From: Multifurca ochricompacta
Lineage: Eukaryota; Basidiomycota; Agaricomycetes; Russulales; Russulaceae
DNA length: 64,000 nucleotides
NCBI GenBank assembly: GCA_022496185.1
Contig: WTXG01000005.1
Location: 806,001 to 870,000, forward strand
Direction: 5' to 3'
Shown: positions 11,411 to 23,535 of the stretch, one piece after another
How the letters are laid out: every line of letters starts with the position of its first letter
How positions within the stretch are numbered: position 1 is the stretch's first letter
Position numbers and translations under genes: made by a program
The notes under the pieces: model-generated
Database searches by the model: none
What the model was told of the DNA's origin: nothing
The model's input: only the letters and a program-made list of their open reading frames with translations

Positions 11411-12813
11411 CTCACGTACTAGCCTTCTTTGCGCCTCACCGGCAAGTGCTTTCCCCAATCTTCGTCATTAGCATTAGGTTTCTTGCACTTGCACCACTTA
11501 AACATCACGCGCACCCTACATGTGTTATATTTCACACCAGGAATGGAAACTCGAACCTTCGCACACCATATCATGGAGCATCACGGTGCAGGTGCAGGAT
11601 TACCCCTCGTTCGACGACATATGGTTGGCCACCCGACTGTCTGGGTGGTTAACCAATTGGACTGGACTGGACTGGACGGACTTTTTACCCAGCGCATATA
11701 TTGTTCTACAAATACAAATACAAATACAAATACAAATACGACCCATCAACACGTGACTGCATGGCCCCCATCTCGCCACCACCCATCATCTCTATCCATC
11801 CCCCACTTCAATCAATCTGTGTCATCGGTTGCTCGCCCTTTCACGTCCTCTTCACTGCATCCTTACAATCTAATCATGTTCCGTTTCATCAATTTTCCGA
11901 CCTCCTTCACCCGACAATCCTTCTTACTCACTGTCATACATCTTGTACATACATACAACTCCGGTTCCGACCGGATACCGTATTTCTCTAGTTTCGGCAC
12001 TGCACTATAACTAGTCGCGTTATATATCTATCGTAGCTCTCCACTTACGAGTGCTGTTGTATAATGTTATCCCTCATCTTTCTATCAATCATCTAAAGCA
12101 AAGTGGGTGGTTTTCCCTAGGGCCCCGATGTGATATTGACATGGATATTTGGTTTTTGTTTTATTACGGAAGGAAGATGCCGCGCTCATCGCGTTATGTC
12201 TCCGATTCCGAAGCCGGGAACATGTCTTTTGCCCATAGCGGCGGCGGATGTGACGGGCGACGGGCCAAGACGACGCTGGCTCCACTTGCCAAGTGGAACA
12301 ATCCCACATTCCCCCCCGCCCGTCATTGTGCCGCTGTATCTGTATCTGTATGTATTGTAAGCCTACTGTTAAAGTTCACACCTATGTACTCTATTTACTA
12401 ATACATTATTATTATGTTGTATATACTGTCTTGCGCGCACAAGCAATGTGAAAGAGTGACAATACACGGAGGCCAATATCGCTCATATAGACTGCCCTCA
12501 TGATCACTGCCGGCGCCACGCGCATACGGGCCGAACTCAAGCCACAGGGCGCGCAGTGGCAACCTGCGATTATCGAACTCGAGCCCGTAAAGCGAGTTAT
12601 TGACAGGAGAGCACCAAAATGTCGGCGCACTGGTTTTAACAGGATGTATCGCACTCTATACACTGCTACAGCGTACACCTCGACTGGCTTCCAATGCATC
12701 TCTGTGCCCAGATGAGAGCGTGTTCATGCCGGTCTTACTGTAACGCATCCCCACGACGACGTGACCAGAGACGGGAGATAAGGCGGCTCGGCAACAGAAT
12801 CTAGTAAGTAGGC
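11411..12813. other. Convergent intergenic region with hexamer repeat
   Basis: This is the space between two genes that point towards each other. A frame of 193 codons (11429-12010 +) crosses a simple repeat and has no protein-like motif, so I treat it as non-coding. A TGTATC repeat lies near 12337. The flanks probably hold the 3' untranslated regions of both neighbours. Confidence 0.5.
11708..11739 (+). repeat. Microsatellite (ACAAAT)5
   Basis: Five exact tandem copies of ACAAAT plus two bases. This is a simple repeat in non-coding sequence and would be a usable length-polymorphic marker. Confidence 0.9.
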
Positions 12814-14579
12814 TCAAAGGCCCATCGTATAAAGATCGATATGGACTTTTGGGTGGGCGTCTCCATCATCCTCCTGTGGGGAAAGGGGACGTCGGTCCAT
12901 GTCATCCCACTAGGGCAACAAAAGGGCAACTCACTTTGAAGTAGACACCTAATAAACGCTCGTCATCAGTAACCGCGCTCTCCCATCGCGGAGTGCACAC
13001 GGCCCTCGTCTCAACGTAGGGCAGAAACGTCGTAACCTCACCACGGAAACACAGGCCCGCAGTGAGCAGCGTCGACGCGGTGACGACTCGTGTCTGGTTC
13101 CCATTCTCATGTCGCAGTTCTGTAGTCCCCTCGCGAACCAGCTGCGCTGTAGCGTAACGGACGCTGTGCGGGTTGAAGTCGCACAATATAAACTCGTCTT
13201 GCGTGAGTATTCCCCAGCGCTGCCCGACTGGCCCACTGCATGTACGCCAGTACGGGACCTCGAGGCACCGAGTAGCGGATGGAGCCCAGCTCTCCCACGG
13301 CACTAATCGCTCATTGGCGGCGGCATTTGCTAAAGCGACGAGAGTGTAACGGTGCACAACGATCGCGACAGCCATGCTTGCGTCTGGGATTTCCTCTAGT
13401 CCAACGCCAAGGATGAAGCAGGCAACTGCCTCAGTTGGGTTATGTCTGAAAGGAAACCGCGGCCGAGCACGACTATTAGGGCGGTACGTGCGAGTAAAAA
13501 TTGGGTTCTGCTCCGTAAGGCATTGTGCAAAGTTGAGTCGCCCGCCCTCGCAGATCAGGGGGAGCCCGAGAGCCCTAACAAACTCAAGCCGACCGGGCTC
13601 TTCGAGGAATTCGTATAGGAAAATCGCGTTTTCATGCAAATGTACGAATGCAAAGAGGGTTTCAGAGATTCGACTGAACCCTTCCGCAAATGTCATTGCT
13701 GACAGTGGGTTGTCGTGTAGCTAGATTCACCCTCCAGTTGGTTATATATACGCGAGGTAGATAGGATACTTGCCAATGTAACTTTACCCTCCTTCCAACT
13801 CACGAGGAACAAGACGTCAATTTGGCGTTCATCGGCGGGTGAGCCATTGCAAGAGATCATAATATGATCCCCCGTAATTTGAACATGGATGTGATGAGGG
13901 GAAGATGGTCTAGGAAAATCGACGATGAGGTTGGGATCCGTCGCCAATGGATGAGGATCTCCGCTGATAAAACTCAAACAGCGGATCTCTGCCCTTAGAA
14001 TGTCTTCGCCCCGTGCACATCTGCCAGCCATTTAGATTTCAGGTTAGTTTCACGCGGAAGGCGAACGCACGTTACAACGACGGCAAGGTCATTCTCATCT
14101 GGTGCAAATGCAAAAACGCAATAATAGCTCTGCCAAGCGACGACATTAACCTTTGTCCAGTACAGGTCTGTGAACGGAGGTGACTGGCGCAAGTCGACGT
14201 AGGAATAACCGGGGGGTTGGGCGGGATCATCGCTATTGTTACGCACAGCCAAGAGATAATCATCGCAGGTCATGTAATTTAGCCAGGGCCAAGCAGTACC
14301 TCCAGCGATGTGAGCATGCCGTTGTCGAACATTAAGGTCGCGCCAGGCGTCCTCGAAGGATTGCAACGCCTTCGAGCGCTCTGCGATTGATGCACCAGCC
14401 AAGAAGGGGTCGTGGACACCTGCAAGGAAGGCCTGAATGATATACTCAATGAGCGAGGAATGAGATACAATGCACAGTTTCCTGCATGTCAGCTTGCAGG
14501 CTATGATGCTACGCAGCGGCAGATAAGTCAAAATTTCAATTAGTATTTCGGACGAGAGTTTGAGAATTGGGGGGTCCAT
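12814..14579 (-). CDS. F-box protein
   Basis: The N-terminus PPILKLSSEILIEILTYLP followed by LRSIIACKLTCRKLCIVSHSS is a clear F-box, the Skp1-binding motif of SCF ubiquitin-ligase adaptors. The rest (about 450 residues) has no repeat I recognise and resembles the large families of mushroom F-box proteins with divergent C-terminal halves. Four exons join cleanly. The first intron is GTGCGTTCGCC...GGCAG near 14029-14078, the second lies near 13698-13766, and a last GTGAGT intron leads to a short terminal exon EDDGDAHPKVHIDLYTMGL ending at 12814. The substrate cannot be inferred. Start ATG 14579 gives the complete F-box. The gene converges on the Hsp20-domain gene. Confidence 0.8.
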
Positions 14580-15674
14580 AAAGGTGGTCCTCGTCGCATC
14601 AGTTGCTTTTCTAGCGTCCTCAAGTCAAGGACCCACTAGTTGTGGGTATCTGCGAGGAGCCTCGAACGGCCGCCTCGAGTCATCTACCAGAGTCACTTTG
14701 GTGGCCGCTCAATGATACTGGTTTAGTGTAGTTTGATTACAGGCTTCAATCATACTGGCGGGCTGCGCACAGTACGTACATCGGGGACGGCTGAAACACT
14801 CACAAGTGGAATACGAACGCGACGCGCGTCGTCAGTTGGGGTTGCCGGTGCAGCTGCCTCCGGATGCTGGTTCATATACCAAATTTCACGGATTCGTATC
14901 GTATATTTATTTACTCACTGATAGCCGCCGGTCGAGAAAATAAAGTTGTTTCAAGGCCACGCGGTTGCAACTTTGAGCAACCCTTCACCTTAATGAATCG
15001 GTGAGCTAAGGATTCAAGGACCCTCATGACGGGTGGAATATCGCCGAGTTGCTGACACAGCCAAATGTCGCAAAAGCCCCAGATAAGCACAATAGAACAG
15101 CGACGACTTGAATCGAAGATATTGTATGAACCATGAAAGTGCGGTCGTGTTCCTGGTTGATGTAGAAGCTGCTACTAACCCACTCTAGGTCAAGTCCTGG
15201 GAACCTGGAAGAATATGCTATTGAAACAGCTCGTAGATAGCCCGTTTACCCCCTTTGTCTAACGCCCATTCTGAAGGCAGAGCTACGTGCCGAAAGGGTC
15301 CAGGCAGGTTTTCCTTCTTCTTGCCGTCCATGACCGCATGTTATAAGCGGGCTAGTTTAGAAAGCCGGCATCCACATGGAAGATTTTCCTCCTCTCCTTT
15401 GTCAACATCACCAACAACCAACAACAACTGCAAAATATTTGCCAGTATCAAAACCAATGCCAATGGATCATGATCAATTGTGTGTGTGATCAATTGTGTG
15501 ATGAGAGGGTGGTGTGTTACGCGTCACACGGTCACGGTCGATTGGGGGCATTTAGTCACATGTCACTTGAATTGGATTGAATCATCCACTCACTCACTCA
15601 CCCAATCATCATCGTCACTTGGCACTTACAAACTTAAGTTCATCTATCTCAAACTCAAACAAAATATCTTTAAC
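14580..15674. other. Divergent intergenic region
   Basis: About 1.1 kb between the F-box gene and SR140, which are divergent. I see no conserved frame. The right end has CAACAACC-type and (TCAC)n low-complexity stretches and CT-rich sequence, as expected for the 5' leader of SR140. Confidence 0.5.
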
Positions 15675-18425
15675 ATGGATAAAACCAAGTCTAAGCTGGC
15701 CGCTTTTTTTGACAACGACGAAGACGACTCTTCGTTTCCAGTGCGACGGATAGAACTTCTATTTCCCATCCCTTCACGCTCACCATTACTTCCTGCGATA
15801 GCAAAAGACCGTGGATGACCAGAAGCTTTCCCAGTATGCTCAAGGCACCGTCAAAAAGTCAAAAAGAGAAAAGGAGAAGGAGGCCGCAGAGGCCAAGCGA
15901 AAAGAAGAAGAGGAGCACGCTGCTAAAGCATACGCCGAATTCCTGGATGCTTTCGACGCCGACGATAGTGGGCCTTCAAGGCGAGGCGGAAAGTCTGGTG
16001 CTTTTGTACGCTCATCCAAAGACGCCGGTACCGCATACACCCCGTCAGGGCTGTCCCGATTAGACACTCAACCTCGTGCCATGCGCGCATTCGAAACGTC
16101 CAAGGTGTGCTGATTCATGGTTGAAGACGATCATGTTTACATGACTACAGTCTCCGTCTCCTCCAGTTGCGCCAAAGCCGAAAGGAAAACGCGCAATGGA
16201 CGCATTCTTAGAGGAGATCAAGAGGTCAGATCGAAATGCTTTTTGCCGACAATTTCTTGTTCATTACTTTATGATATTTGAAGGGATCAAGCAGACAGAG
16301 AGGCTCGATTCGCTAGGAATTGTGAGCTGGCGACTTTTTTGTCACGGTCAATGTTAACTTTTCTCCTCAAGCTCACGCGCGGTCTGCAACTGCTATGGCA
16401 GGTTCGTTTCTGCCCATATGGGCCACTACGAAAATCCTTACAAGTTTCTTCCAGCATACGAAGGACAAAGCGGAAGTAAGGACCGAGGCGACCCAGAAGT
16501 ATTTACTTGATCCTGTTTTTGCCCCATTTCAACTAATAGTGCATAGACTTCCAATATCTTTGTCGCAAATCTCCCTCCCCATGTTACAGAACAGAGCCTG
16601 GGAAATTTCTTCGCTCGTATGGGCCCAGTTGGCTCGGTGGGTGTCTGTGTTACACCTCGACCTTTCTTTAGCTGATGCATTTAACAAGGTCAAAATCATG
16701 TGGCCGCGCGGTGACAGCGCATTCGGGCCTGGTGCGGATATGACAGCCGCCCGTCGTAACAGAAATTCTGGCCTCAGCGGATTTGTCTCATTCATGAAAC
16801 GGAAAGACGCTGAAGCAGCGTTAAAAGAATTTGATGGATTCGATTGGGGGGGCTCTGTACTTCGGGTTGGATGGAGCAAGGCTGTCCCAGTCGCTGCGAA
16901 GCCGATGTATGGTCAGTGCACGTCTGCTGTGATTGTCGCCAAGCGCTAATGCAACCATCACTTAGTTGCCCAGAGATCCCGCTCTCCCAGCCCCTTTCCA
17001 CAGAGGCGTAGGTCCCGCTCGCGCTCGCGGGAACGTGACTACAGGCGTGATTGGCGTTCGCGCAGCCGTTCATATTCCCCTCGACGTGGGTCTCGGTACT
17101 CACGCTCTCCGAGACGGTCATACGGTCGCTATAGCAAGCGTAGTCGTTCGCCTCGCGGTCGTCGTTCACCTCGCGGGCATGCAACTGACGACGAGGAAGT
17201 TACCGACAGCTTCGTAAGGACTGTCGCAGTCGAGGTGAAGGGTCACGGTAAAAATTATGAAGATAGCTTAAAAGAGATGGAGAAAGAGAACTCAAGGTAT
17301 TCCTTCCTGATGGACCGAAATGTCAGTGTGATGTACACATCCCGAAGGCGCACTGCTTGATTGTCGTTCCCGCAGCACCGGAAGTACAGATTGTACCAAT
17401 CACTGGTAAACAAGGGGGGGCATAGAGCCAGAGTTCGAAGATGAAGTAAAAACCCTATATTTTTCTTCACATTAAAGACTGACGCGATGACAAGGGTTAC
17501 AATAGCGTTTTTTCCACGGACTCCGCCGAAGAGTCTGAGAAGGAGCGCACACGCAAGACGAAGCTCGGGAGACTGGCTCGAAAACGCTTCGAGCCATGCT
17601 TCGATCATTGAGTGGGTCGCGTGGCGAACTCGCTCGATGCATGGCTTTTAGTCTGGAACATGCGGAAGCTGCGAATGAGGTATTTATTGAACAAGCTTAC
17701 ACGTGTCCCTCTTCTAACGCAACTGGCAGATTGCAGATATTATCATCGCCTCCCTAGTCGTTGATGGCACCCCCGTGCCTCGCAAGCTTGCCCGCCTGCA
17801 TCTCATCTGCGATATTCTGCACAACTCCGCTGCGCCACTACCCATGGCCTGGAAGTTCCGGCAAGAGTTTCAAAGCAGACTAGGTCTCGTGTTTGACCAC
17901 TTTTCAACCATTTATCATTCCTTCCCGGGTCGTATCACCGCTGAGACGTTCAAGAGCCAGATAACTGGAGTTGTCGATATTTGGGAGGATTGGATAGTGT
18001 TTCCCCCTGAGTTCACCTTGCAAATGAGACGGAGGATTGAAGGGCAGGTGCATGAAGAAGCGCCAAAGGTGGAAGAGGCCCCGGTGGCGGCCGAGGAACC
18101 CGTACCTGCTCCCGTTTCGCGTTTCAAAGCATCTTCCTTCAAGCCTGCGGAAGAATTTGCTGAGCTCCCCAAGGCGACAATTAGCCCAGATACTGGCGGC
18201 GAAAAGCCAATGGACGTTGGGAGTGATGTAGATGGCCAGCCCTTGGCTGATCTCGATGGGGAACCACTAGACAACACTGGTAAACTTATAGACGACATTG
18301 ATGGCACTCCAATGGACGATGACATCGACGGTGTTCCTTTGGAAGACGACATTGATGGCGCCCCCTTGGATGATGATATCGATGGTGCCCCAATGGAGGA
18401 TGTTGATGGAGAACCAATGATTTAG
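15675..18425 (+). CDS. SR140: U2 snRNP-associated SURP protein SR140, with frame breaks
   Basis: A nuclear splicing factor of the SR140/U2SURP family that binds the U2 snRNP. Domains in order: N-terminal coiled region (KSKREKEKEAAEAKRK), the family block GKRAMDAFLEEIK, SYEGQSGSKD-like YEGQSGSKDRGDPE, an RRM (SNIFVANLPPHVTEQSLGNF... VKIMWPRGD... LSGFVSFMKRKDAE), an Arg/Ser-rich segment, a SURP module (HRKYRLYQSLV) and a CID-like region (RKLARLHLICDILHNSAAP). It ends in an acidic DDIDGxPL-type repeat. Eleven or so short introns restore the frame throughout except at two places. A run of seven G at 17414-17420 adds one base before EPEFEDE, and GAGCCATG near 17591-17595 lacks one base relative to the conserved FEAMLRSL. 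These look like sequence errors rather than decay, because every other exon is intact. The gene converges on Scp160 with 165 bases between stops. Confidence 0.9.
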
Positions 18426-18590
18426 CTTCATGCGATATGGAGTTATTGTTCATTATCATATGAATGGTGTTTCCCTTAATGCTGAACATTAACATTAATG
18501 ACATGGTGTGCTTTTAAAATGAACACTCCTCCACCATCCGTCCGCCCCCGTGAGATATCGTGGTAAATAATGTCATGTGCGAAATGATCC

Positions 18591-21500
18591 TTAATGGCCT
18601 CGCTTCTGGCGAGTGGGACCCTGAACAGTCTTCAGGATGTCTTCCTTAGCGGCCTCCAGCGACGATATAGTACCTGTGCAGATTGCTATAAGATTTGACT
18701 TTGCTGTGAGAGGAAAGGAAACAACAGACCTGTGATGGTTATGGTACTGTTGTCACGCCCGACAAGGATATCAGCACCCGTCACATCATGCAAGCGTGCG
18801 ATGTTGGAGCCTTTTGCACCGACGATGCGCGGGAAACTCATGCGGTCAGGAAGTGTAAGGAACCCAACATGGGTCGCCGCTTGCGCCTTCTGGATCGCTT
18901 GTGTAATGGTGCCTTTGGCTCTATCGATGCTCGCCTGGTCCCGCCCTTTCAGAGTCCATATCGACTCGCCTTCTTCGGCATTGGTATAGTTCTCAATAAC
19001 CTCCCAATGAGCCTCAGTAACGGTATCTTCGGCATCGTCAACGCGTGCCGCTGGCACTGGAAAGCCCAACGGACGAGATGCCGCCGTAGATCGTGTGGGC
19101 TGCACAGAAGACTCGGCTTCCACGCCATAGGTGCGAAGAGTGCGGAAAAGCCCGCCTTGCCGGGTGATAGCATCGTGGTACTTCAGTGGAACAGTAATAG
19201 TGTCCGTGACACTTTCCGGGGGGGTGGCGTTGTCAATCTGGGACTGCAATAGAGTTAGAACAATGCTTGGCCACATGGTGACTATGATGAACCTTGAGTT
19301 GCTCGATCGCCTGTTCAACCGCCGCTCTGGGCCCCGACACCTTGACTAAAGCTTCGGGTGCAACGTCATCAAGTTCCTCAGCGTTCTCCGGTTCGCCGGT
19401 AAATTTGTATGAGTTCGACCCGGGGTACTGCATCTGGACGTTATACTTGTTCTGGAAGCTGATCAAGTTGCGACCGCCGCGGCCGATGAGGGCACTGTGC
19501 GCGGCGGCAGGAATTTGAACGCCGAGTACGACGCGGTCACGCAGTTCTGCTGCAGTTTTTTCAAGCTCTGCCTTCAACTTCTGGACGAGCGTAGGTTCAC
19601 CACGCAGGCGGACCTCATCCTTTGGCTCCTCCCCAGGTCGTGGGCTATATGCCTACGGTTAGTATGAAAAAAGAGGAAATGGAAGAATGCGCACAATCGA
19701 ACCAGTCCAGCTTGAACCTTCGTGTCTGCAGGCCCGCCGCAGCGGATAATCAGGTTTCGTAAGCCTTGGCCACCACCTCCAATAAGCGTCTTGTGGAACT
19801 TATTCTCAATCGTCAAGACCTCCGTAGTTTCTTCGCCAACCTGGTCCGCAATCGATTGAATGGCTGTTTAGCAGCCGCGATAGCCTTCTTACTCCCTCGG
19901 CAGGTGACAGTTGCCTCACCCCCGGTTTCAGCCTTGTCCAGGTCAATAACAGCATCTGTATCATCCTTGATTTGATTAATCGTGGCTCCGCCCTTACCGA
20001 GTATACGGGGAATCGCGCGCGCGGGAACAGTGAATTGAACGACGTTGTTAGACTCCTTCTCAAACTCGGCCGCATCAAGGAGCTCGGACTTCGCGCCAGC
20101 GACACCCTTTTTCCCGCCTTTGACGAGCACCTCGTCTGCCTTGAGATGTTCACGCGTGCGGCCCTCTCCATTCTCGGCCAACCCGCGCGGGAACGTGATT
20201 TTGACATTATACTTTTCCTCGAGTCGGATAACATACTTCCCGCTCTGGCCAATCAACCCAGAATGATATTGAGCGGGAATCTTCAAGATTTCCGAAGTTT
20301 CGTCCGCCTGCAGGGAGATACCGTCAAGAGAAGAGTCCATTTACGGATGGGGGAGAAAACGTACCATGCGCTCTACCTGAGAAACAACGCGGCGCTTGGC
20401 TTCCTCAACATTTTCTTTGCGGCCGACGATCTAACCCGGTAATTTAGTCGTCATCCCGGGGGCTGGCGAGGAGGTCTTGCGTACCGTAACCTTTGACTTC
20501 AGAGCCACAGCTTTCCTCTTCTTACCCGCATCCTTTGTCTCGTCACCATCATCAGAGAAGTCTATCTTGACACCAAGCGAGTCGCGCAGTTTGTTGACAC
20601 CAGAACCCTGAGATCCAACAATACGTCCCACGTACTCGCGATCGATCTCAAACTCGACCGACTTAATCGGCACGCTGTCAGCTTAAAGTCACATGACGAA
20701 AAGTAAACGCACATACATAACTGGAAAGGATTAAGTCATTTTTGGCGTCTTCGACAATTTTCAGGATTTCCTTGACCGCTCGGTCAACCTCAGCACTTGC
20801 CCCGCGGACAAGGATGACATCTTCCGTAGACAAATCGTTTGCCTCAGCCCCAACCTTGATGCTCAGGGCTTTCTCTTCGCCGATGATACTGCGCGCATCA
20901 TGAACACTCATTAAATTGGGCGATAACAAACATACTTACGCGTTGAGGTGGTGCCGCCTTTGCCGATGACAGCGCCATGCCACTTCTTTTCGACAGAGAT
21001 GACCTGACTCTTGACATCTGCCCCATCCTTGGCCCACTTGAGTAGTTCCTTCTCGACTTCCTCAACATTTTTGGCTTTCTCAACGGGAGAAGGAGAGGCA
21101 GATGGCGAGGTCGGGTCGTACACCAGCAAGACTGAGGATTGCTCCTCAGGTTCGGAGGGAAGAAAAACAAGACATTATGCGAGTCATGGAATTGCTTGAT
21201 CCTGCGCCATGAAAATAAAAGGGAAATCAGGTAACGGGACGAGGCAGGAGAGTAATGGCGATCACTTCTTCGAATGCTTCCCCTGGATGACCTTGTGTAC
21301 GAGCCAGTCGATCTGAACATCCTTCGTAGCACCAATGAGCTTGCCCATCAACTCCGAAACCTGGCGCACGGCAGAATCCACAAGAGCTTTTTCCCCGACA
21401 AGATCCACATTCAATACGGACGCCTTGGACGTTGCACCCGGCTCTGGCGTGAAAACAGAAACGCCAGGATAGGTGGCCATAAGCGTGCGAGCAAAGCCGG

Positions 21501-22906
21501 TGTGATTGATGTACGCTAAAAGTTGGCGGGAAAGCGAGATCGGTCCAGGAAGCGGGAACTCATGAATGTACTGAGAATTGGCCCTAGACATAACTGCCGC
21601 GACGCCATTCCCAGATCCTCTGCCTTGCCCCATATGACGATCTCTTCGCTCACATCCTCAGATGGAGGTACCGTGACGGCACATTTACTGGAAGCTAGAA
21701 TCTCGCCCACTGCATCGCCAATAAGGAGCCTATGTTGGCGCTTTGGGAGCTGGATCTTGACGGAGGCAAGAGAAGCCGAGACCGTTGCAATGGTGCCTTT
21801 AATGGATTCGATGACCCGGAGGACGGCTTCTCGGTCACCAGAAACAGTCACTTCACGCTCAGCACTTTTGAGCGAAAGCTCGATATCACCACCCTCAGCA
21901 GCTTCGACGAACACAGAACGGCAAGCCTTTACAAACGGAACGATATGCAGGGGTATGTCGCGCACACGTTGCGTTGTGCGGGCTCGCTTTGAGGTAATAA
22001 TTTGCTTGATGAGATTCTGGGCTTCATACGCAAGTGATTGGGGGCCAGTAACCGTGATTGGGACCGTTGGCTCGTCATCACAATCCACAGGGGAAGGTGA
22101 TGCCGTCCCCGAAGCATGAGGTGAGCTGCCATTTGCGACACCGTTACCGTTGTCAACAGTCAGAGCCTCGCGACGCGGAATGTCGATCTTTACAGAGGTC
22201 TGATCGCGGATCTGCTTGAGTGTCGTACCTGTATGCATAGGTTCAGGAGTCCTTATTGAGCGAAAAGTACCCTTGCCCTCACCTTTGGGACCAATGATGG
22301 TGGCAACCGTGGAGGCAGGGGCATCAACGATGATTGAGACCTGTATCAGAGTGGTTATAACGATAACAGTAGTGAACAGTAGACACGTCTTACCACGGGG
22401 CTCAGAGACGCTAACAGACTACGCTTGCCTTTCTCAAGTTCCTTCTTAGAATCCGCTTTGAGTTGAAAAGTGGTCTGGCGAGTCTTCTGATTGGTGGAAG
22501 CCTCAATCCTGATCTTGTGATTCGCCATGACTTGCTTCATGATCTCACCAAGGGTAGCAGGTTTTCCATCTTTGCCTGCGGAAGAAAGGTCGACCACAGA
22601 CAAAGTGAAAGACTCTGTCACCTGAGACGTATGCGCTGCGAGACGCGGGCCAGAAGCCGCCCCCCAAGCCGTGGTAACCGGTTTGGCAACGGCACCGGGG
22701 GAAGGAGCGAGGGACGGGAACGCCTCTTGAGAGTCTGTGTCGAGAGGAGCAAGGTTCTGAGGCTTGGAAACTAGAGCGGAGATGGGCTCAGACGGAAAAG
22801 GGTCTGGGGCGCCTTCAAGCTGGTGCAATCTCTATGACACGAAGTGAGTACGGAGTGGGCCAACAGAGGACAATAGTCAAGATACCGTCAGCGCTGCAGC
22901 GTCCAT
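18591..22906 (-). CDS. SCP160: Multi-KH-domain protein Scp160/vigilin, with frame breaks
   Basis: A large ER- and polysome-associated RNA-binding protein of the vigilin/Scp160 family, roughly 1,250 residues. It is built almost entirely of KH domains. GxxG loops read, from the N-terminus: IIGPKG, LIGDAVG, VIQGKHSKK (degenerate), VIGKGG, IVGSQGSG, LIGQSGK, ILGKGGA, LIGGGGQG, LIGRGGR, ITRQGG (degenerate) and IVGAKGS, so about 11 repeats. The start is a 7-codon exon (MDAAALT, ATG 22906) spliced to RLHQLEGAPDPFPSEP. The last exon ends TVQGPTRQKRGH at 18591. Three conserved stretches change frame by one missing base: near 21608-21612 (before NGVAAVM), near 21153-21156 (FFPP/EPEEQ) and near 19860-19866 (AAAKQ/AIQSIAD). 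The family is otherwise continuous across these points, so I read one gene, not several. It is divergent from ERO1. Confidence 0.92.
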
Positions 22907-23270
22907 GAAAGATAGCGCGGATGTCCAGATACGAAAAAACCTTTGACGGAGGAGAAAACACCGGGAGGACTAGAGACTGCACGCAGGCTCTGTCCAAGAA
23001 ATAATTTTGTGGTAAGAGGAAAAAAAAGAAAAGGAAAGAGTTGTTCGTCGGTTCGCTTAATATTCGCTGTCGTGGCCTAAGAGCGAACCCTGTCGTGGGA
23101 ATACGTTTCTAAAACTGACCACCCTATCGCTTCATAATGGAGACTGGACTGAGACAACGATGCTTTATGCTGGATTGAGAGAAATTGGCTAGATTGTGTG
23201 TGCGATGTGGTGTTCTAAATTAATTGGCGGTGCAAAGAAGAAGAAGAAGAGGAAGATAAGAAAGTAAGGA

Positions 23271-23294
23271 GATGAAAGATGAAAGATGAAAGAT
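23271..23294 (+). repeat. Tandem GATGAAA x3
   Basis: Three exact copies of the heptamer GATGAAA followed by GAT, within the SCP160/ERO1 intergenic region and adjacent to a GAAGAAGAAG-type purine tract. Confidence 0.8.
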
Positions 23295-23335
23295 AATAAT
23301 ATAGTCCCCTCCCCTCCCCCCCCTCAACGCAAGAA

Positions 23336-23376
23336 TGACGTCACGTGCCCGTGATTGTATGCATGTCACGTCACGT
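23336..23376. promoter_or_regulatory. Cluster of TGACGT/CACGTG sites, candidate UPR element
   Basis: TGACGTCACGTG at 23336-23347 and GTCACGTCACGT at 23365-23376 lie 160-200 bases before the ERO1 ATG. On the minus strand the second gives TGACGTGA, which matches the XBP1/Hac1-type unfolded-protein-response element consensus TGACGTG(G/A). ERO1 is a standard target of that response in yeast, animals and smuts. Assignment is inference from motif plus target gene. Confidence 0.5.
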
Positions 23377-23535
23377 TTTTTTATTGATCCGGATCCAGCG
23401 ACCGACATCGTGGAAAATTGGTGGCAGTGGTCGCGTAGTCGTGTGGACGCTCATGGAATATATTCACTCACGCTCACACAATTGTAAAACTATCCTCTTT
23501 CACTCTCTTCGAACTTCATTTGCCGCCTTTGCATT

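Larger units (their letters stand above)
22907..23535. promoter_or_regulatory. Bidirectional promoter region SCP160/ERO1
   Basis: This 629-base interval lies between the divergent SCP160 and ERO1 start codons. It contains AAG-rich repeats (about 23235-23262), three tandem GATGAAA copies (23271-23291), a C-rich run and a cluster of TGACGT-type sites listed separately. No coding frame is supported. Confidence 0.55.

Noticed and set aside
11429..12010. 193-codon plus-strand frame
   Set aside because: It crosses the ACAAAT microsatellite, has no domain or biased codon pattern, and overlaps other open frames of similar length in the same interval.
21523..22119. 198-codon frame opposite SCP160
   Set aside because: It is antisense to conserved KH-domain exons and is explained as a shadow of that gene.
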